Assembly: GCA_900115795.1 (NCBI GenBank)
Contig: FOXT01000007.1
Span: 124,001-188,000, forward strand
Source: Lachnospiraceae bacterium XBB1006
GTDB taxonomy: Bacteria; Bacillota; Clostridia; Lachnospirales; Lachnospiraceae
Direction: 5' to 3'
Length of the DNA: 64,000 bases
Shown: positions 7,466 through 16,378 of the stretch, one piece after another
Layout of the letters: each line of letters opens with the position of its first letter
How positions within the stretch are numbered: position 1 is the first letter of the stretch
Notes under the pieces: generated by a model
Told to the model about the DNA's origin: nothing
What the model saw: the letters and a program-made list of their open reading frames with translations, nothing else
Database searches by the model: none
Program-made: the position numbers and the translations under genes

Positions 7466-8212
7466 CTATAATTCTATCACCTTTAAGAACTTCTTATCAT
7501 TCATTTGCTCGTTGGTAATATACTCACCATCACAGAACAGAGCATACGTGGTAACCGGTGTAGGCGCGTTCTGTGCATCCTTCCTACTATCAATCTTCAC
7601 CGCTCTGAATAAAATGCCTTTGTTCTTGGCTATCTCTTCCAGTACCGGCACATACTTCGCATTGAACGGACATTGGTTCGTATAATAAAGAACATATCCC
7701 TTCTCATCTATATGAGGATGCTTTGCGCATTCTTTGAACATCGGCCTCTCGCCACCCTTCTCAAAGGGCAGATACCATAACTGTATTCCGTTATCTGCCT
7801 CATCGCATACTTCAAATCCTTTGTATCTCAGAAATTTAGGATCAGCTAAAAACGGTTTTTTCTTAGCCGCAGCCAGAATACACAATCCCTTTTTTCCCTT
7901 GTCTTTGCTATCCTTGATACATTCCGAAAGAAGGTCGCTTGAATACCCATGCCCCTTGAGCGATCCTGAAACCCAAAGACAATCTATATACATATACTCA
8001 GGTGCATCAATAGGATTCCATGCCTTCTCTGCCGGAATATATTCAATAAAGCACTTTCCTCGCTCTACACTCTTAAGAAACACGAGCCCCTCATCAAAAC
8101 GATCCGAAAGCCATGCCTTCTTCGACAACACCTGTACATCTTTATTGTTTGAAATAGCGCAGCAGATGTGTTCCTCTTCAAGATTTTCTTTTGTAACTCT
8201 AATATATTTCAT
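7466..8212 (-). CDS. GNAT-family N-acetyltransferase with C-terminal YoaP-like domain
   Basis: The start is the ATG at 8212 (MKYIRVTKEN), with GGGAGG at ideal distance; the open frame extends to 8281 without a better site. The 248-residue protein has an N-terminal acetyltransferase fold whose acetyl-CoA loop region reads WVSGSLKGHGYSSDLL (about residues 80-95). The C-terminal 80 residues contain YYTNQCPFNAKYVP, a thioredoxin-like strand-loop with one cysteine, as in YoaP-type proteins. It lies just downstream of a MerR regulator on the same strand and may share its transcript. The substrate is unknown. Confidence 0.8.
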   Translation of the reverse strand: MKYIRVTKENLEEEHICCAISNNKDVQVLSKKAWLSDRFDEGLVFLKSVERGKCFIEYIPAEKAWNPIDAPEYMYIDCLWVSGSLKGHGYSSDLLSECIKDSKDKGKKGLCILAAAKKKPFLADPKFLRYKGFEVCDEADNGIQLWYLPFEKGGERPMFKECAKHPHIDEKGYVLYYTNQCPFNAKYVPVLEEIAKNKGILFRAVKIDSRKDAQNAPTPVTTYALFCDGEYITNEQMNDKKFLKVIEL

Positions 8213-8273
8213 ACGAAACCTCCCACATAAAACTTGCCGGGAAGCCATAACACTTCCCGGCACCAGGTATTCA

Positions 8274-9077
8274 TTACTCAACTGGAAAGCAAGCTTCTGT
8301 TACATACTCATCGGGATTCTGCGTCTGTGCAGGGCTCACATGATATATGTTAAACATTGGGCCGTTCATCTTATATCCGTTTGCCTTAATCCACGAAGCT
8401 ACCGTTGCATAAGCCTCTCCCATCTGATCATAGCAGCCCTTGATAACGCAGCTGGCCACTTTGATTGCCGGAAGTGTTTTAAACTTCACATGCTCAGTAT
8501 CCTGATACTTCCCCTTAACCGCCATGGATACAACAATCTCAACGTCTTCTTCTTTGAATTCATCGTCAAGAAATTCTGCAATCGCATAACAGGGATCTGC
8601 AGGAATGAGCGGCTCTTTGCATTCTCCCATCATGTTCCATGCCATTCCCTCATCCTCATAGTGTGGAACCACCATGTGTACAGTAGCTGCATATCGCTCA
8701 GGTATTGTCTTTACAGTTACATCAAAACCCATTTTTTGCTCCTTCCTCAGCCTTTTTCGGGCTGTATCCAGAAGCATCAGTTTATACTCCATTTCCTTGG
8801 CCGCTTCAGCCAATTCCTTTTGTCTGGCCATGAAAAATCCATCGAGTTTTTCTTTATCATCATAGACCTCAAGGATACGCACAATATCAGCCAGGGCAAA
8901 TCCCATTTCCTTTAGTGCCGTAATCCTTGCAACCATGAATAATTGATCCTCACGATAATATCGATATCCCGTAAAATCATCAATCTGGGCGGGGTTCAAC
9001 AAACCAATATCATCGTAGTGGCGAAGCATCCTGATACTTACTCTGGATAATTTTGAAAACTCTCCTATTTTAAGCAT
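8274..9077 (-). CDS. MerR-family transcriptional regulator with effector-binding domain
   Basis: A 267-residue protein. Residues 1-70 are a MerR winged helix (MLKIGEFSKLSRVSIRMLRH, YRYYREDQL, LKEMGFALADI), followed by a linking coiled coil to about residue 115 and a C-terminal GyrI-like effector domain (about 115-265) of the BmrR/TipA-like type that binds small hydrophobic molecules. The promoter upstream has the 19-bp spacer that MerR regulators act on, so autoregulation is likely. The gene for the GNAT/YoaP protein follows after about 60 bases and is a plausible target. The inducer is unknown. Confidence 0.88.
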   Translation of the reverse strand: MLKIGEFSKLSRVSIRMLRHYDDIGLLNPAQIDDFTGYRYYREDQLFMVARITALKEMGFALADIVRILEVYDDKEKLDGFFMARQKELAEAAKEMEYKLMLLDTARKRLRKEQKMGFDVTVKTIPERYAATVHMVVPHYEDEGMAWNMMGECKEPLIPADPCYAIAEFLDDEFKEEDVEIVVSMAVKGKYQDTEHVKFKTLPAIKVASCVIKGCYDQMGEAYATVASWIKANGYKMNGPMFNIYHVSPAQTQNPDEYVTEACFPVE

Positions 9078-9117
9078 TTGTTTCTACCTCCATGGATGTT
9101 TTTTTGAGCTCACTACT

Positions 9118-9148
9118 ACTTTAATCCCTACCATAATGTGAGAGTCAA
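9118..9148 (-). promoter_or_regulatory. MerR-type promoter/operator with 19-bp spacer
   Basis: On the minus strand TTGACT (9148-9143) and TAAAGT (9123-9118) are separated by 19 bases rather than 17. The spacer carries an imperfect dyad, ACTCTC...GGTAGGGA. This matches the general form of MerR/BmrR-controlled promoters (TTGACTCT...AGGG..TAAAGT) and lies upstream of the MerR gene beginning at 9077. Confidence 0.75.
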
Positions 9149-9160
9149 TAGTCTTTTTGA

Positions 9161-10501
9161 TTATTTTAGTTTGATTTTTATTCCCGGCTTTTCCACAGAT
9201 TCCGGATATCCCCGAATAAAGCGTATTTTCCCATCTGCATCCTTATAGCTTTCTTTTATCTTATAATATCCCTCTCCACTTGTGCTAGAGATGACGTCAC
9301 ATACCAGCGAATGCAAATCACCATTCGGCATAATCACATCCTGAAATATATTTGGCATGCCAAACGCTCCTTCAAATTTTATATTGGGCCTTAGCATCAG
9401 CCAAGGTCCTTCCTCTCCACCATAGGAACCCAGCTCTGCCTTTACTGTAACATCCGTTAATTCTCCATTTGCATCGGTCAGTGTCTTTGTTTCGCTATCA
9501 TACGTAACCTCCTGCAGTTCCTTCGGCAACTGATAAACACAGTCAAGGCTTAAAGTCACATCCGAATCTAACATATAATATCCGCTCTCCAGATAATAGC
9601 ACTCTCTGCCTTTTCCTAAATCACGACCAATTACGCTCAGCCCATTATTGCATATATGCCCCCGACTTTCTTTTTTGCCCTTCACCGTAAAATCCATTCC
9701 CAAAGTCTGATATTCCCTGTCCTTATCTGAATCAATTCCCACATCATCTAGATATGTCACCTCCACTTCGGTAGAAAGTGGGTACATGGTTACTTTATCA
9801 ATGCGATAGGATAATCCGTTTATCGTAAACTCCTTCTTTGGTGTAAAAGTGCGAGCCTCAAGCTTTTTTCCTGTGGAAAAGGTAAAGCTTACCGTATCCA
9901 ACTCTTTCGACGTTTCGCCGTCAATCTTACGCAGACTCAGCTCTGCCGATATATGCTGATGATGCTGATTCCATTTTGGATCCAGCACCTCCAGACCTTG
10001 CTTATCATTTCCTAATATTGATGTAATTCCGCTCCATTCGATATCCTTTCCGGTATCCGTATCGACGAGTTTTTCAAGGACAAGCTCGTATCCTTCTTTT
10101 TCCCAGCTACCGTCGATAAACATTACCAGCATGCTGTCATCTGCCATTACATAGGAAAGCATTACATCTCCGGCCTTTGTCTTAACCACCTTTCCAATTT
10201 TCGTTACATACTCTTTACGCACCGCATCCTCGTACCCCTTGGAAAAGTCTACGGCTGCTGCCAGCTTATTTAATAGTGGAATGCTTTTTACAGAGTCCGC
10301 AAAGGTTCGAGATCCATTTACTCCAATAGTCATCCCCCCTACAAAAATTATCAACGCAAGGCATAGACTTCGTAGACTGACAAATACCCTGTGGCACCAC
10401 ACTTTTTTCTTCATTCGCCTTGTAAGCTCTGGCATTTGAAGTTCCTTTGGCATCTCCCCGATCTCCCCCTGCATCTGTTTTAATTCTTCTAAACGGTTCA
10501 T
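9161..10501 (-). CDS. DUF4179 domain protein (membrane-bound anti-sigma factor candidate)
   Basis: The 446-residue product has a short cytoplasmic part (residues 1-33), one membrane helix (about 35-55, LCLALIIFVGGMTIGV) and a large extracytoplasmic beta-rich domain starting with the DUF4179 region (about 55-155). The ATG overlaps the stop of the sigma factor gene by 4 bases (ATGA). This sigma/DUF4179 arrangement is common in Clostridia and Bacilli, where the membrane protein is thought to hold the sigma factor until an envelope signal arrives. The signal is unknown. Confidence 0.82.
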   Translation of the reverse strand: MNRLEELKQMQGEIGEMPKELQMPELTRRMKKKVWCHRVFVSLRSLCLALIIFVGGMTIGVNGSRTFADSVKSIPLLNKLAAAVDFSKGYEDAVRKEYVTKIGKVVKTKAGDVMLSYVMADDSMLVMFIDGSWEKEGYELVLEKLVDTDTGKDIEWSGITSILGNDKQGLEVLDPKWNQHHQHISAELSLRKIDGETSKELDTVSFTFSTGKKLEARTFTPKKEFTINGLSYRIDKVTMYPLSTEVEVTYLDDVGIDSDKDREYQTLGMDFTVKGKKESRGHICNNGLSVIGRDLGKGRECYYLESGYYMLDSDVTLSLDCVYQLPKELQEVTYDSETKTLTDANGELTDVTVKAELGSYGGEEGPWLMLRPNIKFEGAFGMPNIFQDVIMPNGDLHSLVCDVISSTSGEGYYKIKESYKDADGKIRFIRGYPESVEKPGIKIKLK

Positions 10502-10965
10502 TCTTCCACCTCCATTTCAATCCGTAAAATCTCTAATGCCTTTCTTAACCTCGTCGCCACCGTTCCCTGAGGATTTCCCGTTAGTGAACAAATTTCAGTC
10601 AAGGTATAACCTCCAAAAAATTTAAGTAAAATTACTTCTCTGTACTTCTCCGGCAACTTTCTAATTGCCTCTTTTAGCGGAATCCCTTCTACTTCCGAAA
10701 GACTTGCCTCCTCCGGTATTTCCTCAATTCCCACCTGCTTCTTATAATGCTTATACTTTCCGTTACAGACATTGATTAGGATGCGCACCAGCCAAGTCTC
10801 GAAAAATTCCGGCTGTTTTAGCTGCCTCTTTTTCAAATATCCCTTGTAGATGGCCTCGTCCACCGCATCCACAGCCATGCTCTCGCTACCGAAATAGGAA
10901 TAGGCTATGGCGTACAACTTCCCGCGCATGGGTTCAACTCTGTCCAAAAACTCCTGATCCTTCAT
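10498..10965 (-). CDS. ECF-type RNA polymerase sigma factor
   Basis: A 155-residue group IV sigma factor. Region 2 covers about residues 5-65 (KLYAIAYSYFG...AVDAVDEAIYKGYLKK...FETWLVRILINVC), and region 4 about 95-150 (IRKLPEKYREVILLKFFGGYTLTEI...GTVATRLRKALEIL). There is no sigma-1.1 or region 3. It is co-transcribed with the overlapping DUF4179 gene, which is expected to encode its anti-sigma factor. The regulon cannot be read here, but the sequence upstream suggests autoregulation. Confidence 0.9.
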   Translation of the reverse strand: MKDQEFLDRVEPMRGKLYAIAYSYFGSESMAVDAVDEAIYKGYLKKRQLKQPEFFETWLVRILINVCNGKYKHYKKQVGIEEIPEEASLSEVEGIPLKEAIRKLPEKYREVILLKFFGGYTLTEICSLTGNPQGTVATRLRKALEILRIEMEVEE

Positions 10966-10993
10966 TATTTCCCCACTTTCTTTTGTTCATTCT

Positions 10994-11020
10994 ATATATT
11001 AGACACACGTGGCGCTCAAA
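10994..11020 (-). promoter_or_regulatory. candidate ECF-dependent promoter of the sigma/DUF4179 operon
   Basis: On the minus strand the sequence just upstream of the sigma gene reads TTTGAGCGCCACGTGTGTCT followed by AATATATAG. A GC-rich upstream element and a GTGTCTA-type -10 region, with no sigma-A boxes, are what ECF sigma factors of this kind often use at their own promoter. The match is by general form only. Confidence 0.4.
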
Positions 11021-11034
11021 TTTATTTTACTTTT

Positions 11035-11871
11035 TTAAAAAATTTTTTTCTGGTTGAATTCAACACCTTTAATGTCCGATACCTTCACCGGTTTTTCAAA
11101 TACATAGTTTCTTTGATAGCGGCTACCAACCGAAACACTTCCGTGATCCCGTTCACCGGAACCAACCGTATGTTCCCCGGTTTTTTCATTAAAAGCATAC
11201 GTATTTTTATTTTTAAATAATACCTTAAGCTCAATATCTTTTAATTTTTGATTACTGTGTATGGAACACCCAAGTGGACTTACGTATATTTTAATATCCT
11301 TGTCGACTTTATACTCAAATGTATCAGCAATGATGTCCGGAGTAAAATCCTGAATATATCCAGAGCACTCATCGCCAAATTCGTCCACATCACTATCCTT
11401 TGTAATATGGCCATAGTCACGTAATTTAATGGCATTTTCATCACTCGTTATATCTTTCGTATACTTAATATACGCAAAAATTTTATTTCCATTTCGCTCG
11501 TATGTAATTGCTTTTGACGCCCTCACAATAATATCAAAACGTCCACCTTCACCAAGACCTTCTGAAATCAATTTGTGAGCAAAGACAGTTCCTTCCATTC
11601 TGCCGTTTTTCTTCTTGAACGATAAACAGCAATAACCAAGTCCTGTGTTATGATCATATATACTTTCTTCCTGCGTAATAATATAACCATCTATTTTATA
11701 ATGTTGCTTCAATGACGTGGAATTATCGCCTAAATAAGAACGGTAAGAGTTTTGGTTGAGATTAAAGACCGTTTTTCCCCAATACAAATAACCAAAAACA
11801 TTCATTCCCATAAAAATAAGTACTCCAAAAAGGATACTCCGTTTTGCAAAACCTGATTTCTTTTTCATCAT
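11035..11871 (-). CDS. membrane-anchored extracytoplasmic protein of unknown function
   Basis: The start is taken as the ATG at 11871 because GGAGGG precedes it; an in-frame ATG 12 codons upstream has no site. The 278-residue protein begins with Lys/Arg residues and one hydrophobic helix (about residues 8-27, ILFGVLIFMGMNVFGYLYW) without a clear cleavage site, so an N-terminal anchor is likely. The rest is beta-rich with several Tyr/Gly/Lys segments. No family is recognised. It follows an ABC exporter pair on the same strand with a 23-base gap, so it may be part of that operon. Confidence 0.7.
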   Translation of the reverse strand: MMKKKSGFAKRSILFGVLIFMGMNVFGYLYWGKTVFNLNQNSYRSYLGDNSTSLKQHYKIDGYIITQEESIYDHNTGLGYCCLSFKKKNGRMEGTVFAHKLISEGLGEGGRFDIIVRASKAITYERNGNKIFAYIKYTKDITSDENAIKLRDYGHITKDSDVDEFGDECSGYIQDFTPDIIADTFEYKVDKDIKIYVSPLGCSIHSNQKLKDIELKVLFKNKNTYAFNEKTGEHTVGSGERDHGSVSVGSRYQRNYVFEKPVKVSDIKGVEFNQKKIF

Positions 11872-11894
11872 GCTAAACCCTCCACTTTTTGCAT

Positions 11895-13649
11895 TTACAC
11901 ATACCACTGCTTCTGCGTTTCGTACATACGGAAATACTCACCTTTCTTTTGCAAAAGTTCTTCATGGCTACCACTTTCCACAAGGCACCCATCTTTCATC
12001 ACCACAATCCGATCAGCTAAGCTTGCTGCTCCGATACGATGCGTTACTAAAATCGCCATTTTTCCCTTACAGAGTTCAACTAGCAGCTTCATAATCCGCA
12101 CTTCTTCAAGCGGATCAATAGCAGAGGTTGGTTCATCGAAGATTAAAAGATCACTATTTTTATACTGCCCTCTGGCAATAGCAACGCGTTGCCACTGTCC
12201 GCCGGAATATTCTTCGCCACCGAATTCCTTGCTGAGTACCACATCCGGATTTTTCCCGGATAACTGCACCGCAGAGCGAATTCGGTCAAAAGCTTCCTCC
12301 GCCATGTCTTCCGCATCCTCAAAGCAGATATTTTCCTTTAAAGTCAGCGGATAGCGCTGGAAATCCTGAAAAACCGCTGAAACCTTCTTCCGGTATTCTC
12401 TTTTTTCAGATTCCCTAACCGACTCCCCGTTCACACAGAGAGAGCCTTCTTTTACCGGAAGGAATCCGCCCAGCAGACGGGAAAGTGTAGTTTTTCCGGA
12501 ACCGTTTTCACCTACCACTGCGATTACCTCTCCTGCCGAAATCTTCAGTGATATGTCCTTAATTGCAAAATCATCCGCATCAGGATACCCGTAGGAAACC
12601 TTATGAAGCGCAATTTCTTGCAGCTTTTCCTCTTCAAAGCTTCGCTTATCGGTTGCATCATCGACGAAGCAATATTTTTCGGTAAGCTTTAAAAATTCTG
12701 CAACCACCGTAACCTTGGATGCGTAGTCATAAAGTACACCCACACAATTTTTCATCACCCTGCCCATGCTGTCATAGATGGACAATAGCACCGTAAGCAC
12801 TGTCGCCACTTGCGCTCCGTTTATCTGATGAAGCTTAACCATATACACGATAAAACCAAGGATAATCACAATTCCCAATAAATGCAGACCGTCTGCCAAA
12901 AGCTCTACGCCAAAAACCGTCCGGAAATACCCTGTTTTCAGCTTCTTAAATTCCTGCATTGCCTTGGAAAATCGTTCCAAAAAACGCTCCTGCATGGAAT
13001 AATAACGCGTTTCATACAATGCCGGTAGCGTAGTATTATATTCCTCGTAAGCATCCATCTGACGACGCTTTTCCCCGACCTTCTGAGATATATCGTAGTT
13101 TTTGCGCCGACGAAGCTTCCATGTCAGGACCGCCGGTATGAAGGTAATAAGCATCACTACCGCAATCCTTACATCTATCCGAATTAAGAAGATTACTACG
13201 AATAGGTAATACGGAACATGATCAAAAAACAGGGAAATTGCCTGCATATAGAAATAAATCACGCCTTCTAACGCATCCTTCATGTTTTGCTGCGCATCCA
13301 ACACCTCTTTTTGCAAAAATTGCTCCGGCTCTAAATTTTTCGCCCGCAAAATGTAGGTAGTCATAAAGCCTTTCTCTATGCCGGTCTGCGCCTTCTCAAA
13401 GGCCATATTAACGAGACCGTTTAAAATATCCGATATCAGGATACAGCCCACAAGACCAAGGAAAACAAACCACAGCTTCATGCCGAAGGTTTTCGCCCAA
13501 ATCATAGCGTAAAGCTTATTTAGGATTTCAATGTACAAATAGCTGGTAAAACCTTGTACCATGTGTACTAACCCGTAAATCCAAAGTTCTTTCTTCGTGT
13601 ATTGTCCAATTTCTCTTATACAATTCAATCTTTCCCTAAGCTTCCACAT
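11895..13649 (-). CDS. ABC exporter half-transporter, second subunit
   Basis: The start is the ATG at 13649 (MWKLRERL), preceded by GGAGGTGG; a longer frame to 13727 lies inside the upstream gene. The 584-residue protein has an N-terminal membrane domain of about six helices (residues 20-300) and a C-terminal nucleotide-binding domain with Walker A GENGSGKTTL, signature YSGGQWQRVAIARG, Walker B LLIFDEPTSAID and a switch histidine (VTHRIG). It overlaps its partner by 14 bases, which indicates a heterodimeric exporter. The signature has Y in place of the usual L. The substrate (peptide, lipid or drug) is not evident. Confidence 0.88.
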   Translation of the reverse strand: MWKLRERLNCIREIGQYTKKELWIYGLVHMVQGFTSYLYIEILNKLYAMIWAKTFGMKLWFVFLGLVGCILISDILNGLVNMAFEKAQTGIEKGFMTTYILRAKNLEPEQFLQKEVLDAQQNMKDALEGVIYFYMQAISLFFDHVPYYLFVVIFLIRIDVRIAVVMLITFIPAVLTWKLRRRKNYDISQKVGEKRRQMDAYEEYNTTLPALYETRYYSMQERFLERFSKAMQEFKKLKTGYFRTVFGVELLADGLHLLGIVIILGFIVYMVKLHQINGAQVATVLTVLLSIYDSMGRVMKNCVGVLYDYASKVTVVAEFLKLTEKYCFVDDATDKRSFEEEKLQEIALHKVSYGYPDADDFAIKDISLKISAGEVIAVVGENGSGKTTLSRLLGGFLPVKEGSLCVNGESVRESEKREYRKKVSAVFQDFQRYPLTLKENICFEDAEDMAEEAFDRIRSAVQLSGKNPDVVLSKEFGGEEYSGGQWQRVAIARGQYKNSDLLIFDEPTSAIDPLEEVRIMKLLVELCKGKMAILVTHRIGAASLADRIVVMKDGCLVESGSHEELLQKKGEYFRMYETQKQWYV

Positions 13650-15393
13650 GCTGATACCACCTCCTCTGACTTTCAAACATTTCCTGATATAACCCTTTTT
13701 TCTCCATAAGCGCATCATGGCTGCCACGCTCTTTTATGTAGCCGTCGGAAAGCACCAGCACCTCATCCGATAACCGCGCCGCACCCAAGCGGTGCGTGAT
13801 AATAATACCGATTTTGTCCTGCATCGCCTGCAAAAACAGTTCATACAAGGCACTTTCTGCCATCGGGTCTAATGCCGCAGTCGGCTCATCTAAGATTAGC
13901 CATCCGGTATGCCGACTCAGTGCCCGCATAATAGCAAGCTTCTGCCACTGCCCTCCGGATAAGTCGATATTTTTTCCTTCGAGGCGTCCCATGGAGGTGT
14001 CGTAACCTTCCTCACCCAATCTGTCCAAAAGCGCGAGATCGAAGGCCTCCATCAACTCTGTCAATTCTACATCCGTCAGATTCTCTGCCTGATCCATGCC
14101 TACATTCTCTCTTACACTTACCTGATAACGGGTAAAATTCTGAAACACCGGACTTAGGAAGCTTTTTTCCTCTCGAATGGTTCGAAGTTCCCTGCCATCC
14201 ACCCAGATATTTCCTTCGTATTCCTGATAAAATCCCAGTAACAGCTTCATTAGCGTGGATTTTCCGGCACCGTTCTCACCCACAAGCGCATATTTTTTTC
14301 CTCTTTCCAATGTGAGATTCAGATGACGCAAAATGTATGGTGCCTCCGGACTGTATCGGAAAGATACATCTTCGAAAACGATTTTCTCTGCATCGGGCAA
14401 TACCTCACCGCCTTGCTCTTTTTCACGCAGAGCGTAAAACTCCGCATAACGCTTTTGATACTCCAAACCGGAGGTGATGCGATATAGATACATATAAAGA
14501 TCCCATGTCACCCGCTCGGAAAGAGAAATAACCTGCTGCATCAGGATTACACAGATACCAATGGAAACTCTCCCATCACTCGTCAGGTACAAGATTACCC
14601 CGATAATTCCGCATAGCAAAAGCTTAATGATAACACTCATAATCTTAATTCGTGTATAAGCGCTCTTTTTATAGGCAAGGTACACCTTAACACCTGCATC
14701 AAAGGATTGATTCCATTTTTTCATAATCCAGGAAAAATACGGAAAAGTTGCCCTCTCGAAAACGCTTTTTTCTCCGGCAAGAATGTTCTCGAAACTTTCT
14801 GTCCGACGCACAATCTCCATATACTCCGAAAGGGCAGAGTAATCCTCTCTACCACCTTTGATGGATATTGCAAAAATTGGAACAAAGGCAAGAAGTGCAA
14901 GTAGTCCCAAACTAAGGGAATACTTCATAATAATTGACATCATGGTTATGACTGATAAAAACAGATTCCCGGCACCCAAAAGTCCGGTATAATAGGAATA
15001 ATACTTCTCAGGAATTCCATGTTTTACATGGTTGGCAAGCTCATAGGTAGCGGATGCTTCCATGTCTAGAAATCGAAGTCGAAACATCTTCTCCATCAGA
15101 CATTTCTTCTCGCTTGCCTCGATGGACAATTGCAGCTCAGAATTTAAATAGGACTGATATGCCCCGCAAAAATATTGAAACGCTGTCAACGCTGCTGCCG
15201 CTATAACCTTTTGCCCGATAACGGCATCAAAAGGATGCCCGGCAACCACCTTGAGCATTCCATCAATAAAGTCGGCATACACCACAACATAGATTGCCGG
15301 CAAAACACCTGTTATAATCTGCAGGCACAGCACCCCCAGCGACAGTCCCTTCTGTCGTTTCATCACATTACACACTATTTGTTTGTGTCCCAT
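13636..15393 (-). CDS. ABC exporter half-transporter, first subunit
   Basis: A 585-residue fused permease-ATPase. Membrane helices lie at about residues 15-40, 60-80, 135-180 and 250-300, and the nucleotide-binding domain covers about 345-580: Walker A GENGAGKSTL, signature LSGGQWQKLAIMR, Walker B WLILDEPTAALD, switch IITHRLG. The start is preceded by AAAGGAGAT. It is followed with a 14-base overlap by a second half-transporter of the same type, and then by a membrane-anchored unknown protein. No peptidase domain is present, so it is not a bacteriocin exporter of the PCAT type. Confidence 0.88.
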   Translation of the reverse strand: MGHKQIVCNVMKRQKGLSLGVLCLQIITGVLPAIYVVVYADFIDGMLKVVAGHPFDAVIGQKVIAAAALTAFQYFCGAYQSYLNSELQLSIEASEKKCLMEKMFRLRFLDMEASATYELANHVKHGIPEKYYSYYTGLLGAGNLFLSVITMMSIIMKYSLSLGLLALLAFVPIFAISIKGGREDYSALSEYMEIVRRTESFENILAGEKSVFERATFPYFSWIMKKWNQSFDAGVKVYLAYKKSAYTRIKIMSVIIKLLLCGIIGVILYLTSDGRVSIGICVILMQQVISLSERVTWDLYMYLYRITSGLEYQKRYAEFYALREKEQGGEVLPDAEKIVFEDVSFRYSPEAPYILRHLNLTLERGKKYALVGENGAGKSTLMKLLLGFYQEYEGNIWVDGRELRTIREEKSFLSPVFQNFTRYQVSVRENVGMDQAENLTDVELTELMEAFDLALLDRLGEEGYDTSMGRLEGKNIDLSGGQWQKLAIMRALSRHTGWLILDEPTAALDPMAESALYELFLQAMQDKIGIIITHRLGAARLSDEVLVLSDGYIKERGSHDALMEKKGLYQEMFESQRRWYQHVEA

Positions 15394-15577
15394 TTCCTAT
15401 CTCCTTTTTTTCGCTTTTCCCCATTCTCATACCCCAGGAATTCGCCACCACTTCCTTTTACTGGGGGAAAAAATTATGGCTATCACTCAAAATTAATGTA
15501 ACACACAAAAGTGCTAAAAGCAACTTTTTTCCAATCCTTGGCACGCAAACTCTCGATACAGCTGTAGCTGTTGGTTA

Positions 15578-16378
15578 TCAGGACATTAACCAGCGGCGTA
15601 GTTGCTTTTTCACATCCTTAACATTCAACGTCCTGCCATTTCTCTCAAATGTAAATAGAACATCTTCCCCCAAATGATAGCCACTCTGCTCATATAGATG
15701 CATTCGCCGAAAGTTGGCAACGGCATATTCCGGAATATCGATCATACCAAAATGCTCTAAGTATGCCGACTTATCGCCTTGTACATGATACAAAATAAAA
15801 TCCGGATATTTTGTTTCCCCTCCAAGCTCCAACCGTGGTTCGTATTGATATGGGATTTTCATTTGATAAAAGAGATCTGCTAGAATTTTTTCTGATTTTG
15901 AACGGACAATTTCACCTCGAATGGTTTCATAACCCTGATCTATCGCATATGTGTTTTGACTCCCCGGATGTTCTGCATACCATTGCGCAATACGCTGTTC
16001 TTTTGTTGGAATATGGGGTGTTACAAGATTCTGTCGCCCCGGACTTAATTTCTCATAGACATGCTCAACAGAACACGGATCATAGTGTTTCAAAAAATGT
16101 TGAATTGCTGTCTGCTGTTTCTTAATCTGCTTTAACATCTTTGTATTGTATGATGTCTGCGCAAGCTTATGAATCAATGCCTGCTCCTTCTTGGATAGAT
16201 ACCGCTCTCTTTGACTTCCTTTCTCATGAAAGTAATATTGATCCACACCATGATTCTTGGAAATCCGCATATTTCCCTCCGGTACGACTCCCAGATAACG
16301 TTGGTTTTTCAATATCTTCTTCTCAAGTGAATTCAAAATTTTTAATTGTTCTTCTAACACACTAATATAGTTTTCCAT
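15578..16378 (-). CDS. PD-(D/E)XK nuclease-like hypothetical protein
   Basis: The 266-residue protein starts at an ATG preceded by GAGAGGATGG. Residues 1-140 are helical and charged. Residues about 155-255 look like a PD-(D/E)XK-type fold: RSKSEKILADLF (conserved Glu on helix 1), a strand (YQYEPRLEL), YPDFILYH (the PD...) and AYLEHFGMID (E-x-G/H strand). These are the positions expected for E, D and ExK catalytic residues, but the usual Lys after the second acid is not obvious, so activity is uncertain. No partner methylase or helicase is adjacent. Confidence 0.6.
   Translation of the reverse strand: MENYISVLEEQLKILNSLEKKILKNQRYLGVVPEGNMRISKNHGVDQYYFHEKGSQRERYLSKKEQALIHKLAQTSYNTKMLKQIKKQQTAIQHFLKHYDPCSVEHVYEKLSPGRQNLVTPHIPTKEQRIAQWYAEHPGSQNTYAIDQGYETIRGEIVRSKSEKILADLFYQMKIPYQYEPRLELGGETKYPDFILYHVQGDKSAYLEHFGMIDIPEYAVANFRRMHLYEQSGYHLGEDVLFTFERNGRTLNVKDVKKQLRRWLMS

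Noticed and set aside
7734-8915. 393-codon open frame on the plus strand
   Set aside because: It runs antisense through the GNAT/YoaP and MerR genes, has no ribosome binding site, and its translation is low-complexity His/Ser/Leu-rich without any domain. The minus-strand genes carry clear motifs.
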